Positions 15,779 through 26,379 of a DNA stretch of 64,000 nucleotides are shown one piece after another. The position numbers and the translations under genes are program-made. Positions within the stretch are counted from its first letter, which is position 1, and each line of letters opens with the position of its first letter. The notes below the pieces were generated by a model, which saw only the letters and a list, made by a program, of their open reading frames with translations, was not told the origin of the DNA and ran no database searches. Source of the DNA: Phorcus lineatus (Eukaryota > Mollusca > Gastropoda > Trochida > Trochidae); the NCBI GenBank assembly GCA_921293015.1, contig OV121088.1:6075882-6139881 (forward strand). The letters run 5' to 3'.

Positions 15779-18700
15779 GTGAGTAAAACAGTTTTTGTTT
15801 CATTTTAAAGTTTCTTTATTTAAATATATATGTAAAGATGTAACTTATTGAAACTACTTTGATATATATTTCCTTTTCTGCTGTATACATGCATACATTA
15901 AAATTTAAATTCATCTATGATGTCTCCCTATTAACCCTACCTTTCGTTGAATGTGTGAATGCTTTCAGTATAGTGTATGATGATTTGAACCCCGAGTAGT
16001 CAACAGAGAACATAGACAGTATCACATGCTCTATTTTACAGAGTTGGAACTTTTCAACTATCACAAAACAAAAATCACTTCATGTTAGTTATGAAGCATA
16101 AAATGATGTCTCGTCAGAGAAAACAGGACATCCTTTTGTCTAATCTGACATATGATATACAAGAAATCTATATCAAACTAACAAATGTTATTTAATGTAT
16201 TTAGTACGAACATGATAATGACATTTCACATATGCACAATGCTTAACAAAAGATGACATTTTTACATAATGAACATAAAATAAATACACAGATCTTATAA
16301 CAAAGGGGTTCCCTACTATCACACAATTAAGTTATTTAACGATCATTGAACACAGCAATGCTCATGATGACACTTCAATGGTCGTACTACTCACTATAAA
16401 ACGTACAAGTTTCAAATTGCTTTCAATAATGCTTGACTGATACACTATACTTACGGCAACCCTTTAAAACACAGTGCTCACGCTAAAACTTATATTACAA
16501 CGTACTTCAGTAACTATTTAATATGTGGAATCTTAACGATAATATGTTCCCATCGTACAACATCAAATCGATGTCGTGTAACACCTTTTTTTGTAGAATT
16601 TACATTTCCTTGAATCTTGAGCATGTGTATACATTACACTGTCATAGCTTAAAACTTTCAAATGTTCAACTTGACTCTGCTTTTATTTCATATCCAATTT
16701 TAGAGACCAAGAGTTGCTTACAGCCAACCCAACCCGTGGTTCCCCACACTGAATACACAAAATACCAATACACAACAGAACAATGTGGCTCAATCAAATA
16801 CCAACGTGTCTTCACCATATACCTTTACGAGAAATCAGCCAACAAATACCAGAAAGAAAGAAGGAACAATGAATAAACTAGAGGAGCAGTTGACGCCAGG
16901 AACAAGTATTTGTATCACATTCTATCCTTACCAATGTACACCGGCATCAGCTAAAATCTTTCTTGCAAGCGACGCTCTTGGTTCTGAAAACCTACAATAC
17001 CAGCCTTTCTTTGATGTGAATCTGGCGAGGGAGACTGAAGTCAGAATACGCTGTTCAAAGGATGGTTCCTTATTCTTCACTCAGAATGGTCCTGAACAGA
17101 AAATCAAAGAACAGGGAATCAATTTCCAAAGACCAGTGAATGTTATGTTGGAGTTGGAGAACTGTGTACATCAAGTGCGACAGACAAATGACGTGGAACT
17201 GTTGTACCTCCAGAATGTCGAAAAATTCGGTAAGAATACCAGAATTTAAAAAAACAATTCACAGATTTTATTAAGTTACAGGTATGTCTTCCCTTATACT
17301 CTCTTATACAAATGGAGGACTCTCCAGACTAAAAATATCAAATCTTGGTGGGGGTTTTTTCGAGTACAGACGATTAAAAATTAAAAATGTTTGGAGGTTC
17401 CCTCATATCAACCATAACAATTACGTGGTCAATGTAGCATCAAACCCTCTATACCGTACTCGTAGGTGTGGCATATGTTTAATTTTTACCTTACTTTTCC
17501 TGATGTAAACGACTTTTTCAAACCCCCGAGTTCGCCTCTGCCTCCGTGGATATTCTACAATTGTGTTGTAAATTCTGGCTAATCCTTTCCCTTTTTTAAG
17601 CAATTGGAACAATAGTCGCCGTAAGGCATACAATCCAAGCAAGTCTTAAGATAGGAATAACTTTCATGCGATACTTTTTCAAAACGAGTTTGATGATGAA
17701 TAACTACTTTCTCCTTAATCTTCAGAGGGTGCTCCTGAACCAGCCGGCATCTACCCAGGTAGGTTATCCATTTAAGTGATTGACTGTCACCAAAAAACAC
17801 TCAATATGACAGTACAAAAAGGCACCATTATCATTTATTACCCATGTGATTAATCATAAGTGATGACATATTTTCAATATGAGCACATGTGCACATATCA
17901 CTTTTGCCTAGCAACGATTGTTTCAGCGCGAGTTACCGTATTATGTCGTATGTGACGTCATCAAACCATTGTTCATGACGTCACTGAAGCGGGCGGCCGC
18001 AAAGAAAACAGGCCGCTTTCCGTGTGTTTTAAATGAAATAGAATCGGTAATAAAGAAATTATAACCCTCTGAAATTGTGTCATATGACTTTTTATGAAAA
18101 TCGTGCGAACTTGTATATAAGCCTCGCTCTCGCTCGGATAATACAAAAATTTGCACTCATTTCTTAAAAGTCATATGACACATTTACTCGGGTAATAATC
18201 TCTATAAGGTTTTGTTGATCAGAGCCTACTTGAACTAATTTGTAACAAAATTTGTAGCGGATTTAAGGCTGACAGTTTTAAGCATGATACCTTCTTTGGT
18301 AAATAACTTGCACGAAAAAGGAAGAAACAATTTGTATTTAATCTTTATAAATAATGCTTTGTTTAGGCCATTGAGGTCATTTAGGATTTAAATGTTTTCG
18401 TATTTTATGAATTATTTATTTGACATGAGCATCGTTTAAAGTTAAGTTTTCTTATCACATATTTTATTCTGAAATGACGATTAACCATTTTCTAAATCAC
18501 CTACTCTTATTTCAAATAGATGGTAAAAAATATATGTAGTCACTTTTTTCAAAGTAAAAATACTTTAAATTTTACTGCGAAAAAAGAACCTATGAATTCC
18601 GTAACATTTTGAAACTAGTTTTTAAAAAAAATTAATTGTTGACATACGCAAACACCTTATTCATCATTGGGTTTTTAGGGTACACAGAGAACAGAGAGAC

Positions 18701-21700
18701 GTTTGAAATCATGGAGCTTCTCCGGAACCAAGTCACTACAAAGGCCTTTCTCGGCGAACCTTTAACAAAGGGAAAGAAGTTCTACCTTCATGCGTCTCGT
18801 ATTAACCCAGCTGAGCCTTTTTTCATCCAAGTGTATGCCACCAACACTGCCCTACAAGATGTCGCTACAGAGGAGGTAACTCTAGTCCCATTTGACGTAA
18901 TCACACGTGTCGACAAGTGCATATCTGCGACAGTGATAAAACTGCGATGTACCAGGAATGGAGAGGTCGTGAGCAGTAGGGATCGTGAGGGAACAACGAA
19001 CGATATTGTTATGGATTATAACCATACTGGACTTAAAAAATTAATCGACTTGAAAAAGCCTCTTTACATCTTTGTTGAACTTCTAAACATGACCCTCAAT
19101 GTGATCCGTGCTGAAGACGGTGATATGAGGGACCTGGCACAGTGTATTCTACATGGTTGTTTAGGTAAGTTTTATCGTTAAAACTACGAGCATGGATATT
19201 ATTAAAGCGTCCATTTAACAAACAAAATGTTGTACTCTGTATAGCAACCATCTTTAACTCAATGATGTCATAATACGTTTATTTTGAAAGACCACAGTCA
19301 CAACATTTAGCTTCACCACTGGAATATTCTGTAGGTAATAATGCATCCATGCTTATACCTTTTACCTTTTAGAGCAATTTATCCTCAAACGCCAAGTAGA
19401 AATGCAAATGATTCAAAGAAATCAATATTTGATACTTTGTTTGTGACTTCCATCACAGTTGATGAAATTAAATGAGAACAAGTAATGTTTAAGTTATTTT
19501 ACTTCAACATCGTATCTATGAATTATTTAAAGGTACATAAAGATACATACCAAGTGGTAACTATAAAAAAATGTGTATGTCATCTTGACCGGACATAGTT
19601 GTATCAAATTCATCTGTCAGGCACCAACTGTGCTCTGAAATTTCCATGACTGCAAACTTCATCTCAGAAACCTTAAAGAAATGTTTACAGCTCTAATCTT
19701 GGACTTGCTGATCACTAATGTTTCAGATCGTATCGCTATTGAAGGGGAAAGAGAAATAAATCTCATTTGCGATGTCTCAATTAGCAATTGTTTTGGTATG
19801 TATGAAGTTAAACAATGAGGATTAATTCACAGTTGCTGTGTAACTTAATTAGAAAAAGTTGTGGAAGCACCTTTTTAATCGGAAAGGCATCTAACTAATT
19901 CATCAGTAAAATGATTTATCACTTTGCTGAATAACACATGCTATTTGTTTTACAGGAGGGGAATCATCACGCCCACCCCATCTGAGAACTGGTAAGTAAA
20001 CTGAATTTCAAAAGAAACTCTACATCTGACATTACAAAATATGTGAAGAATATTATAGTTTATGAACATTTAGACATCCGATGTGCCCTCGGAGTCCCGT
20101 TTTACTACATTAAATGCTAAAATATAAAGGGCTTCTTTGTCGGGTTGCTAGGCTATTAAAACAGGTACGTGATTTAAGATGATAAAACTAAACAAAGCTA
20201 AACTAAGTTTTTTTGGTTTTTTTATCACTTTATTTCTTTTTCTTGGGTACATATATGTTCATACAGAAATAGTTGCGTTTTCACAGTTTGGGTAAAAATA
20301 ATCATTTTAACATTTTTATATTTCTATGCATATGGTAAACATGTTTTAAGACTTACAATCAACATGTGAAGAGATTGTGGCAAGATGACCAGAATGTGAA
20401 GAACTTACCGTAATTACAGTTTGAAAAGGCAGTGTATTTGTCAGTATCATATAGGCTATGTAGATATTTTTTCAATCCAATAAAGTTCGGTATTGTCTTT
20501 AAATATCTCTTACCGTACATATAGTTTTTTGTTGCAATGATAATCAGATTAAGAACATTATTTCGTTTTTCTGAATATTCAAAAATGATATGTTTTTCAC
20601 TCAGATTTAGTTAAGTACCTGTTTTGTACTCAACCCAGTCTACAAAGTTATGCCACAATGTTTTCACATGTACACATTTATAGAATAAATAAATAATTGA
20701 TTCAGTTTCAACATTACAGAATGTAGAAGATGCAGATTCTAACATATTGTAGTTATACAGATCTTTGTTCGTTGTAATACATCTGTGTATTATTTTATAT
20801 TATAACCATCTCAGTTGAGTGGTAACTGTTGCTCTGAAAGGTATATAGTTATAAGTTTTCCCAGAGTTCATCTGTTATATCAACTTCTATATCCCTTTCC
20901 CATTTCACTTTGCTATTGAGTTTTGTTTTTAAAGTGTGTTTCTCAAGCAAGGTTGAGTAGAATATCTTGCAGCCTTTACGTTTTTTAAAGAGGATACGTA
21001 AATTATTAGGCATGGAAGGTTCTACTACTTTATAAAGAGCAAGCTGCTTCGAAACAAGATATGCTTTAGTTGAGTTGATGATACCTTGATTTTCTAAAAA
21101 GTTTGTATTAATATTGTAAATTGAAATAAAATTCTCATATGTGAAAAAGCTACCATCTGTATTTAGTAGATCGTTGAGGAATTTAACATTTTATTTCTAA
21201 TGGTTTTTATAGATAACAGGTTTTTTCCCTACAACTATATTATCGTTCGCCCATATATATTGTTTTGAAGTTTCGTTTTCAGTACCTTCATTTTTTTGTA
21301 AGGATGCTTGCCCATGATTCGTTAACATCTCTCCAAAAATACATTTTTAATATGCGGAATAACAGATTGTCTAAGATAGTTTGTTCCCATCTCAGTTGGA
21401 TGAAGGCCTTTTGTAGGAACGGCAAAACTGATAAGGTTTGAATTATTTGAATGTTTTACATATCTTCTTCGTAACCATGAAAGCTTTTGAGCTTGTATTG
21501 TTTCAAAAATCAGAGGTACCTTTAGCCCTCCATCTTTATAAGATTGAATTTCTTTTGATCTTATCAGGCTTTTCTTTCCATACAAATTTGAAAAAAATTT
21601 TCTGCAAATTTTGAATGGTATTATTATCTGGATTTGGTGAACAAATGGTTAAATGAAGGTAATATAAGACTTTTAAGAACAGTTATTCTACCAAATGGAG

Positions 21701-23786
21701 TAAGATCTCTTCTCAACCAACTTGCCATTGTTTTATCAAGATGTTTTAGTTTATCTTTATAGTTTCTTTCGACCATATCGGCCTGATTATGTTGGAACTG
21801 AATTCCAAATAAAGTGAAGGGTTTTTGAGACCAGTCTAGATTCAAAGTTGCTAAATGCTAAACTAAGTTGCTGAAGTTCTTCTAATATTGTCATTAGAAT
21901 CATTACAAAAGCTGTCAATGACACTGATATAAGTGTGTATGCGGGATGTATATGCTTTCGTGCAATTATCCGGAAAATAAACAAATCAGATTGAATATTC
22001 ATCATTAATTCTGATCACCTATTGACTTCTAATGTCAAATATAACATGTGGATTGCACCGTATGATACATTTGAATATGCATAACGTTATGATAATATTA
22101 CATTTGAAATCCATACGCTATGTAACTTAGACTAATAATTTAAAGCCTAAACATAAGGATATCCCTTGATCGCATTTGCCGTCGTTTTGCGAGTTAGTAA
22201 GTTTTACAGTTATAACCAGATAGAAACCAGATTTTATTTCCACGAACCTCTTTTTGTTTATCTTATTTCATCTTATTCTAAATATCCCCTGTTTAAGCAT
22301 CTGCAGCTCCGCCTCCCATAGAGAGACAAGGTAAGAATAGTTTGTATTTTCTACTTTAAAACATGTTTCATTGAAAAATCACTTCACGAGAAAGTAAGGA
22401 CTCATTCCAAAATTTTAAATGTTAAAGTATTTATCAGTATCATATTCTCGTTGGTATATCATTTCAGAATTGAGTATTGATTCGATTTTAACATATTTAT
22501 TGAGAAAGTTATTACGGTAACAGTAGAATACATGATAAAGTGAATACATACCTCAACTAAAGGGGATGTAAGCGGCTTCAGATGATTACCTTTGTCTCAC
22601 GACACATGCTCTAGCTCCTTACTACTCCTACTTCCTACGTAAGTGCTGTTCAAACTGGAGCAGTTTGTGGAATAAATAAAATTCTGACTTGATACAAGTT
22701 AACCAAATTGTTGAACCAAAATTATAGACTTGTGAATACACTATCAATCGATTTCTTTGAGAGGCATTCATAACTTGGTGATATGAATAGAGAACATGTT
22801 CTATAAAGTTTGATTGAGCAAGTGATAACGATATCGACACTGAAACTTCGCAGTCCTGCAATAACGAAGTTGTAAATCCATAGAATTTGTTCTCTATTCA
22901 CACTACCAATCGCGCGCTATCATTTATTTTCAGTTGGACGCCCTCGACTGCATTTCCTACAATATGCAGGTGAGTTTTTTAACCTCGATTGGGCTCAGTT
23001 AAAATGTGACGAAAAGCTGAGAGCATTATGTGAATGTGAATTGGAAAGTGTTAAGGAAGTTGACTTTATCGGTAAACTGATTTTTCAAAATAGAGTTGAA
23101 AGCACAATAGAAGTGGTGGCACTTAACTACAATTTCAAATTGTAAAAAAAAGTATATTATGTAACATATTCACAGCATAAAATTGGTGAATACGGGTCAT
23201 TGGTTGTGAAATTTTTCTTATTAAATCCGTCTCTTCCACTCTTCCCCTCTGTAAAAAACACAAATTGGTCATTTGTTGTATTACTTATTGCATCAAGTTT
23301 AGATTCAAATCTTTCAAAGACCTATCGATTATATTGTTTATGTCGGACACTTTGATGTATCATCCAAAAACAGATTTGTTACTGTCTTGTTGCTTGTTGC
23401 TCTCAGTGAAGTATATTGAAACAATCCTAAAAACTTTATATAGATTGTTGATTTTGGTTGGCTGATTTGAGAGATTTTCCAACGTCGAATGACAATGAAT
23501 ACCCTAGCTAGAGCGGATCACCATGTCAAATAATACATCATGTCGACATCATTCCGAACGACTTTGGATTTGAATATTTTGATTCTATTGATATCTAAGC
23601 CTTACTTAAATTTTACAGCTATCTATGATATTTTCTTAAATGCTTTAGGCTGTAGACTTTGTTAAATGATAATGAATCCCTGAAATTTTACAAACGCAAG
23701 TGTTCATAACATAAATAAAAGTATACCCTCTGATTTTAGGTTCATCTCGACCAATACAAGGAGCGGTTAATAATCAGCGCCACTAG
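15755..23786 (+). CDS. Gene 1: two-domain NHR-like protein with micro-exon tail
   Basis: Nine exons with GT-AG junctions and matching phases: 15755-15778, 16704-17229, 17726-17758, 18679-19164, 19727-19795, 19956-19991, 22307-22330, 22934-22969, 23740-23786. They give exactly 426 codons plus TAG. The start MGNKLT fits N-myristoylation (MGxxxS/T), suggesting a membrane-bound cytosolic protein. Residues about 50-165 and 205-335 form two related beta-rich domains. In both, a hydrophobic strand precedes a basic-Cys-x-(K/R)-x-G turn (IRCSKDGSLFFT; LRCTRNGEVVSS) and a later strand rich in L/V (RPVNVMLELEN; KPLYIFVELLN). This weakly recalls the Neuralized homology repeat, and human NEURL1 also starts MGN. 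No RING domain is seen. Residues 380-426 are a Pro/Arg-rich tail (SSRPPHLRTG, APPPIERQG, VGRPRLHFLQYAG). All junctions after exon 2 are phase 1, so exons could be skipped without a frameshift. The family name is unsure; the exon model is well supported by the block 2 paralogue. Confidence 0.7.
16704..17229 (+). CDS. Gene 1 exon 2: linker and first NHR-like domain
   Basis: A 526-nt exon after the acceptor CAATTTTAG, phase 0 in, phase 1 out (TTC G/GTAAGA). The first 50 residues are Asn/Gln/Thr-rich and likely disordered. The domain follows from about KLEEQLTPGTSICITFYPYQ, through ASDALGSENLQYQPFFDV and VRIRCSKDGSLFFTQNGPEQ, to RPVNVMLELENCVHQV. The block 2 exon (36,578-37,103) has exactly the same length and is about 80% identical by eye, with no frameshift, which implies the frame has been under constraint. 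The in-frame GTG at 16,785 corresponds to an ATG in gene 2, so neither is likely to be the true start. Confidence 0.8.
17726..17758 (+). CDS. Gene 1 exon 3: 33-nt micro-exon
   Basis: Bounded by ATCTTCAG and CCCAG/GTAGGT, phase 1 both sides. It encodes (E)GAPEPAGIYP, a flexible Pro-rich link between the two domains. The same exon with near-identical boundaries is at 37,586-37,618 in block 2. Confidence 0.65.
17953..17983. promoter_or_regulatory. Paired CRE octamers in gene 1 intron 3
   Basis: TGACGTCA occurs at 17,953-17,960 and 17,976-17,983, 23 bp apart, in a GC-richer stretch that also holds GCGGGCGGCCGC. The spacing of about two helical turns could suit cooperative CREB/ATF binding. It may mark an internal promoter or belong to a mobile element adjoining the inverted repeat at 18,077-18,181. 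The motif is exact; the function is inferred. Confidence 0.4.
18077..18181. repeat. 105-bp inverted repeat, MITE-like
   Basis: GTGTCATATGACTTTT at 18,077-18,092 is the perfect complement of AAAAGTCATATGACAC at 18,166-18,181. Each arm contains the palindrome GTCATATGAC. The loop holds CTCGCTCTCGCTCGG. No target duplication was identified. It lies in gene 1 intron 3 and was not found in gene 2. Confidence 0.75.
18679..19164 (+). CDS. Gene 1 exon 4: second NHR-like domain
   Basis: 486 nt, phase 1 in (TTTTTAG/GGTACA) and out (TTTAG/GTAAGT). It encodes residues 195-356. The domain runs from about TKAFLGEPLTKGKKFYLHAS and PFFIQVYATNTALQDV, through EEVTLVPFDVI and VIKLRCTRNGEVVSS, to KKPLYIFVELLNMTLNVIRA. 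The pattern (x-A-F-x-x-x-P-L-x-x-G at the start, C-x-x-x-G-x-V mid-domain, P-L-x-x-x-V-x-L at the end) is what suggests NHR, but conserved Trp and Gly positions expected of a classic NHR are not obvious. Gene 2 carries the same exon at 40,052-40,528 with three codons missing near the start and one nonsense codon. Confidence 0.75.
19727..19795 (+). CDS. Gene 1 exon 5, 69 nt
   Basis: Bounded by GTTTCAG and TTTTG/GTATGT, phase 1 both sides. It encodes DRIAIEGEREINLICDVSIS plus NCF. Gene 2 has a same-length exon at 40,942-41,010 (DRIDMEVERQVKHHCVNREY plus FHR). No domain was recognised; charged, probably a linker. Confidence 0.65.
19956..19991 (+). CDS. Gene 1 exon 6, 36 nt
   Basis: Bounded by TTTTACAG and AACTG/GTAAGT, phase 1 both sides, encoding (G)GESSRPPHLRT. 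The gene 2 exon at 42,075-42,110 reads GIESSRPPHLRT. The DNA is almost identical over the exon while the introns are not, which supports a real exon. Confidence 0.7.
20198..21990 (-). mobile_element. 5'-truncated non-LTR retrotransposon in gene 1 intron 6
   Basis: On the minus strand two frames encode the C-terminal part of a non-LTR reverse transcriptase and the region beyond. One reads NLDWSQKPFTLFGIQF and ASWLRRDLTPFGRITVLKSL (21,624-21,845). The other reads YKDGGLKVPLIFETIQAQKL and SWLRRR (21,322-21,585). These match the L-G-I-x-F, W-x-x-R-x-L-t-x-x-G-r-i and G-G-L-k-v-P motifs of L1/Tx1-type LINEs. The A-rich tail lies near 20,205-20,235 (T-rich on the plus strand). GCTAAACTAAGTT recurs exactly at 20,198-20,210 and 21,857-21,869 and may be the target duplication. 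LINE-like sequence may continue to about 21,985, where homology with the gene 2 intron resumes. Frameshifts make it inactive. Confidence 0.75.
22307..22330 (+). CDS. Gene 1 exon 7: 24-nt micro-exon APPPIERQ
   Basis: Bounded by GCATCTGCAG and CAAG/GTAAGA, phase 1 both sides. It encodes (G)APPPIERQ, a Pro-rich eight-residue piece that could bind SH3- or WW-type modules. It is the exon amplified five times in gene 2 (44,534; 46,282; 48,030; 49,778; 51,526). The polypyrimidine tract is modest, so inclusion may be regulated. Confidence 0.65.
22934..22969 (+). CDS. Gene 1 exon 8: 36-nt micro-exon VGRPRLHFLQYA
   Basis: Bounded by ATTTTCAG and GCAG/GTGAGT, phase 1 both sides. In gene 2 it is VGRPRIQFPQYA and occurs once in each of the five tandem units. 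Basic and aromatic; no known motif beyond that. Confidence 0.65.
23740..23786 (+). CDS. Gene 1 last exon
   Basis: After the acceptor CTGATTTTAG the frame reads GSSRPIQGAVNNQRH and stops at TAG 23,784-23,786. The gene 2 exon (53,519-53,592) reads on for nine more residues before TGA, so the two C-termini differ. No close AATAAA is seen; one at about 24,484 is a distant candidate. Confidence 0.55.
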
Positions 23787-24609
23787 TAATCTGAGAATTC
23801 ATCTTCCAAGCGACAGAACATCGTTGATTCATCCTCATTTTTTAATGATAAGGAATATAAATGCTGCACTTTTAAGGGTATCATCCCGAAATGTTGAACT
23901 GCGAAAAGCAGAACCATTAAAACAACAACTACAACAACATAATTCATATATCAATTTGATGTGAACTTGATTAACTTTATTTTAAAAATATATCCACGAC
24001 GTACAATATAAACATGAACATGGCACAAGAACTTGTTCATTACTTAGACTTTAGACACAAGAGTTGTCACAGTGTGCTACTTCTTAGTATCAAAACATAT
24101 ACCAGGTAAGATTACTGTTACGCTCTACTCACTGTGTTAGTGGACAAGTCCATTACTTCATTTGGTGTGACCAGCCTGACAATGAACTTATTGAACTGTT
24201 TGAGTGGCATTCTAGAAGTTGTCAATTTAAGGAAGACAAGGATTTTTTATGTCTTCACTAAACAGATTGTTTCTGCATTTCAATTCAATTCTGAATTTTG
24301 GCTTCCTGCTGTTTGACAAACAAGCCTTATAAGCAAGCTGTCACGGTAACGATGCATCCAGGCAGTTACCCGCTTGCATTAATGGACCAAGGAACAAGAT
24401 CTGCACATCAGCTCTTATATATTTGTTGTAAATTTCTTGGTTCATATGTACAAACTCACCTCCGACGTACGCCTAACCCAACAATAAAGTTTTCAGTCAA
24501 CTGAGATTATGCAGAAAAGCTCAAAAAGCCTTTACATCATACGAGATCATTTTGTGTACAGACAGAGCTGCTCACACCGCTGCCTCTTTATGATTCATTT
24601 TGTTTGCTT

Positions 24610-24800
24610 TCTACACATTCTGCAATTTATATTTTGCTATAGCTTCTCAACTTGTATCTTATTATACATTTCGCTACTTGTATCCTTCTATAAATTTCGC
24701 CACTTGTATCTTTCTATTCATTTTACCTCTTGTATCTTCCTATATATTCTCTATTTGTTTATTTCTGTACATTTCGCCGTTTGTATCTTGAAACTTGAGA
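24610..24800. repeat. 26-bp minisatellite, block 1 copy
   Basis: Degenerate tandem copies of a unit like CATTTCGCCACTTGTATCTT plus TCTATA. The same minisatellite sits at the equivalent place in block 2 (about 53,955-54,050) and block 3 (about 60,955-61,165), with different copy numbers. The open frames across it are by-products of the repeat. Confidence 0.8.
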
Positions 24801-25559
24801 TGTTTAAATGTAATATACACAGTATACATGTAATAATGAATAGATTATTGCAGGGCAAAGTTAGCAAGTGATAAGTAATTACTCAATTAAGGCTCTATAG
24901 AACATTTCCTGATGATTTTTTAAAAAAAGTTTTCCCCTTTTACTCATCATTTATGACAATAAATTTGTGCACATTTAACATTTCAACTCTGTAACCTCTT
25001 AACCAAACCCGTACAATAGGTATCCCTTATCAAGCGCAAACTTCCTAAGGGCATTTCAGTGTGAACACAAAGGTTGAGATAGGGAACCAAACTTTGTACA
25101 TCCTTTTTTAAATTAAATTTCGCGAAACCTCTTTATTTCAATTTCGTACAACATTGTCTGTTAAGAAAATCCTTGGCCAATTGTGGAAACACAGTGAGAC
25201 GCCATGGTCGTGTCCTTATAGGAACCTTAAACTTATATAATTATAATGTAGACAATAAAACTTAAACAGTTTATAAATATCACATTGTGTTTTTTTCATT
25301 AAGAAAATGTGTAAATATGACTATGTGGGAATAATGGCGATCAAAAAAATATGAATATAACGAAATAAAATTGCATGTATAATTTTCAATGGGCAATATC
25401 CCGTACATTACTGTCAATCTTGTGACAATCAAAGCACATTAAGTAATAGAACAATATATATTATAAAGACTTTTGCTATAAATGAAAACAATGAAATCGG
25501 TTTATATAGTTCATTGCTTTCGTAAAACATATTTTATTCTTTGTCCTCAGTTTAGAGTT

Positions 25560-26379
25560 TAGGTAAATTCAATAGCTGCACACAATACTAGTTCAGCCAT
25601 TTTCAACTGTCCATAATATCCGTTTTGTGCACAGCTAACCATAGATTTTTTTATGTGTACAAGCCGACAGTGGCTGTTTTAACGTTTTCATTGTTGATTG
25701 CAGGTCAATTGTAAAGAATGTTAAGTTTTTCATTGCATCGATAGAAAGCTTAAATGAATGCATAAGACCTCGAAAACCTTTAAATAGCCAATTTAAACCG
25801 TAAAAGCGTGATAAGGTGTGGCGGTAACCCAATGTAGGTATATATGGATAACTGAATTGTTACTGAAATGCATGTACATTTGTTTGGGTAGGTATATAGA
25901 AACACTCTTCTGCTTTTCATATTGTCATATTTTGTTACCCTGTGACTTTTCATGACATTGGAAGTTTATTTATACTGCTTATCACTGTCATCCACTAAAA
26001 CTATTAAACATTAATAATAAAGTTTTTTAATACACTTTTTCACCATACAATACCTTGATACATGTGATAATATGTGTATATGAAGTTTGAATTTGAATGG
26101 GAAGTAGCCACTATACTTTTTGAGGTGAAGTCCTTCAACCGTCGTTGCAATTATAAGAAATTGGATAATTTGGTAGCGACACTTATTCAGAAATGTGACC
26201 GTTCAAAGTCCTTTTCATATATAAAAAATTTATATGATACTCATCATATTGAATTTTATCTCATCATCTTCGAATTCTGTCTGCCACATTAAAGAAAAAA
26301 AGCTGATCAAATGACACTTCAATATGGAAGCATTTCATTGTTTTAACATACAAATACTATCATAGAATTATAGAAGGTA
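25560..26379. other. Junction of block 1 and block 2, no gene seen
   Basis: The frames at 25,635-25,832 and 26,074-26,292 have no domain. From about 26,215 the sequence matches block 1 from about 14,430 (shared ATACTCATC and TTTATCTCAT strings), so block 2 begins in or before this stretch. Confidence 0.45.

Larger units (their letters stand above)
14400..25560. repeat. Segmental duplication, block 1
   Basis: The sequence repeats in the same order in block 2. Anchors are 14,745-14,830 with 29,645-29,730 (GCTCTATTTACTTTCCTTGA is shared), 15,550-15,620 with 30,300-30,375, 15,990 with 35,795, the gene exons at 16,704 with 36,578, and the 3' flank 24,560-25,450 with 53,915-54,700. The 3' flank also recurs in block 3 (60,900-61,850). 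The block carries gene 1. Apart from a minus-strand retrotransposon it is the least interrupted copy, so it serves as the reference for seeing insertions in block 2. Confidence 0.85.

Noticed and set aside
16783-16785. ATG at 16,783 (MWLNQ...) or GTG at 16,785 as the start of gene 1
   Set aside because: The first is in the wrong frame for the domain and GTG is not a usual animal start; the domain frame is open back to an acceptor at 16,703, so this is an internal exon.
24509-24871. Hydrophobic 120-codon frame resembling a membrane protein
   Set aside because: Encoded by the 26-bp minisatellite; the same artefact appears in block 3 (60,846-61,176).
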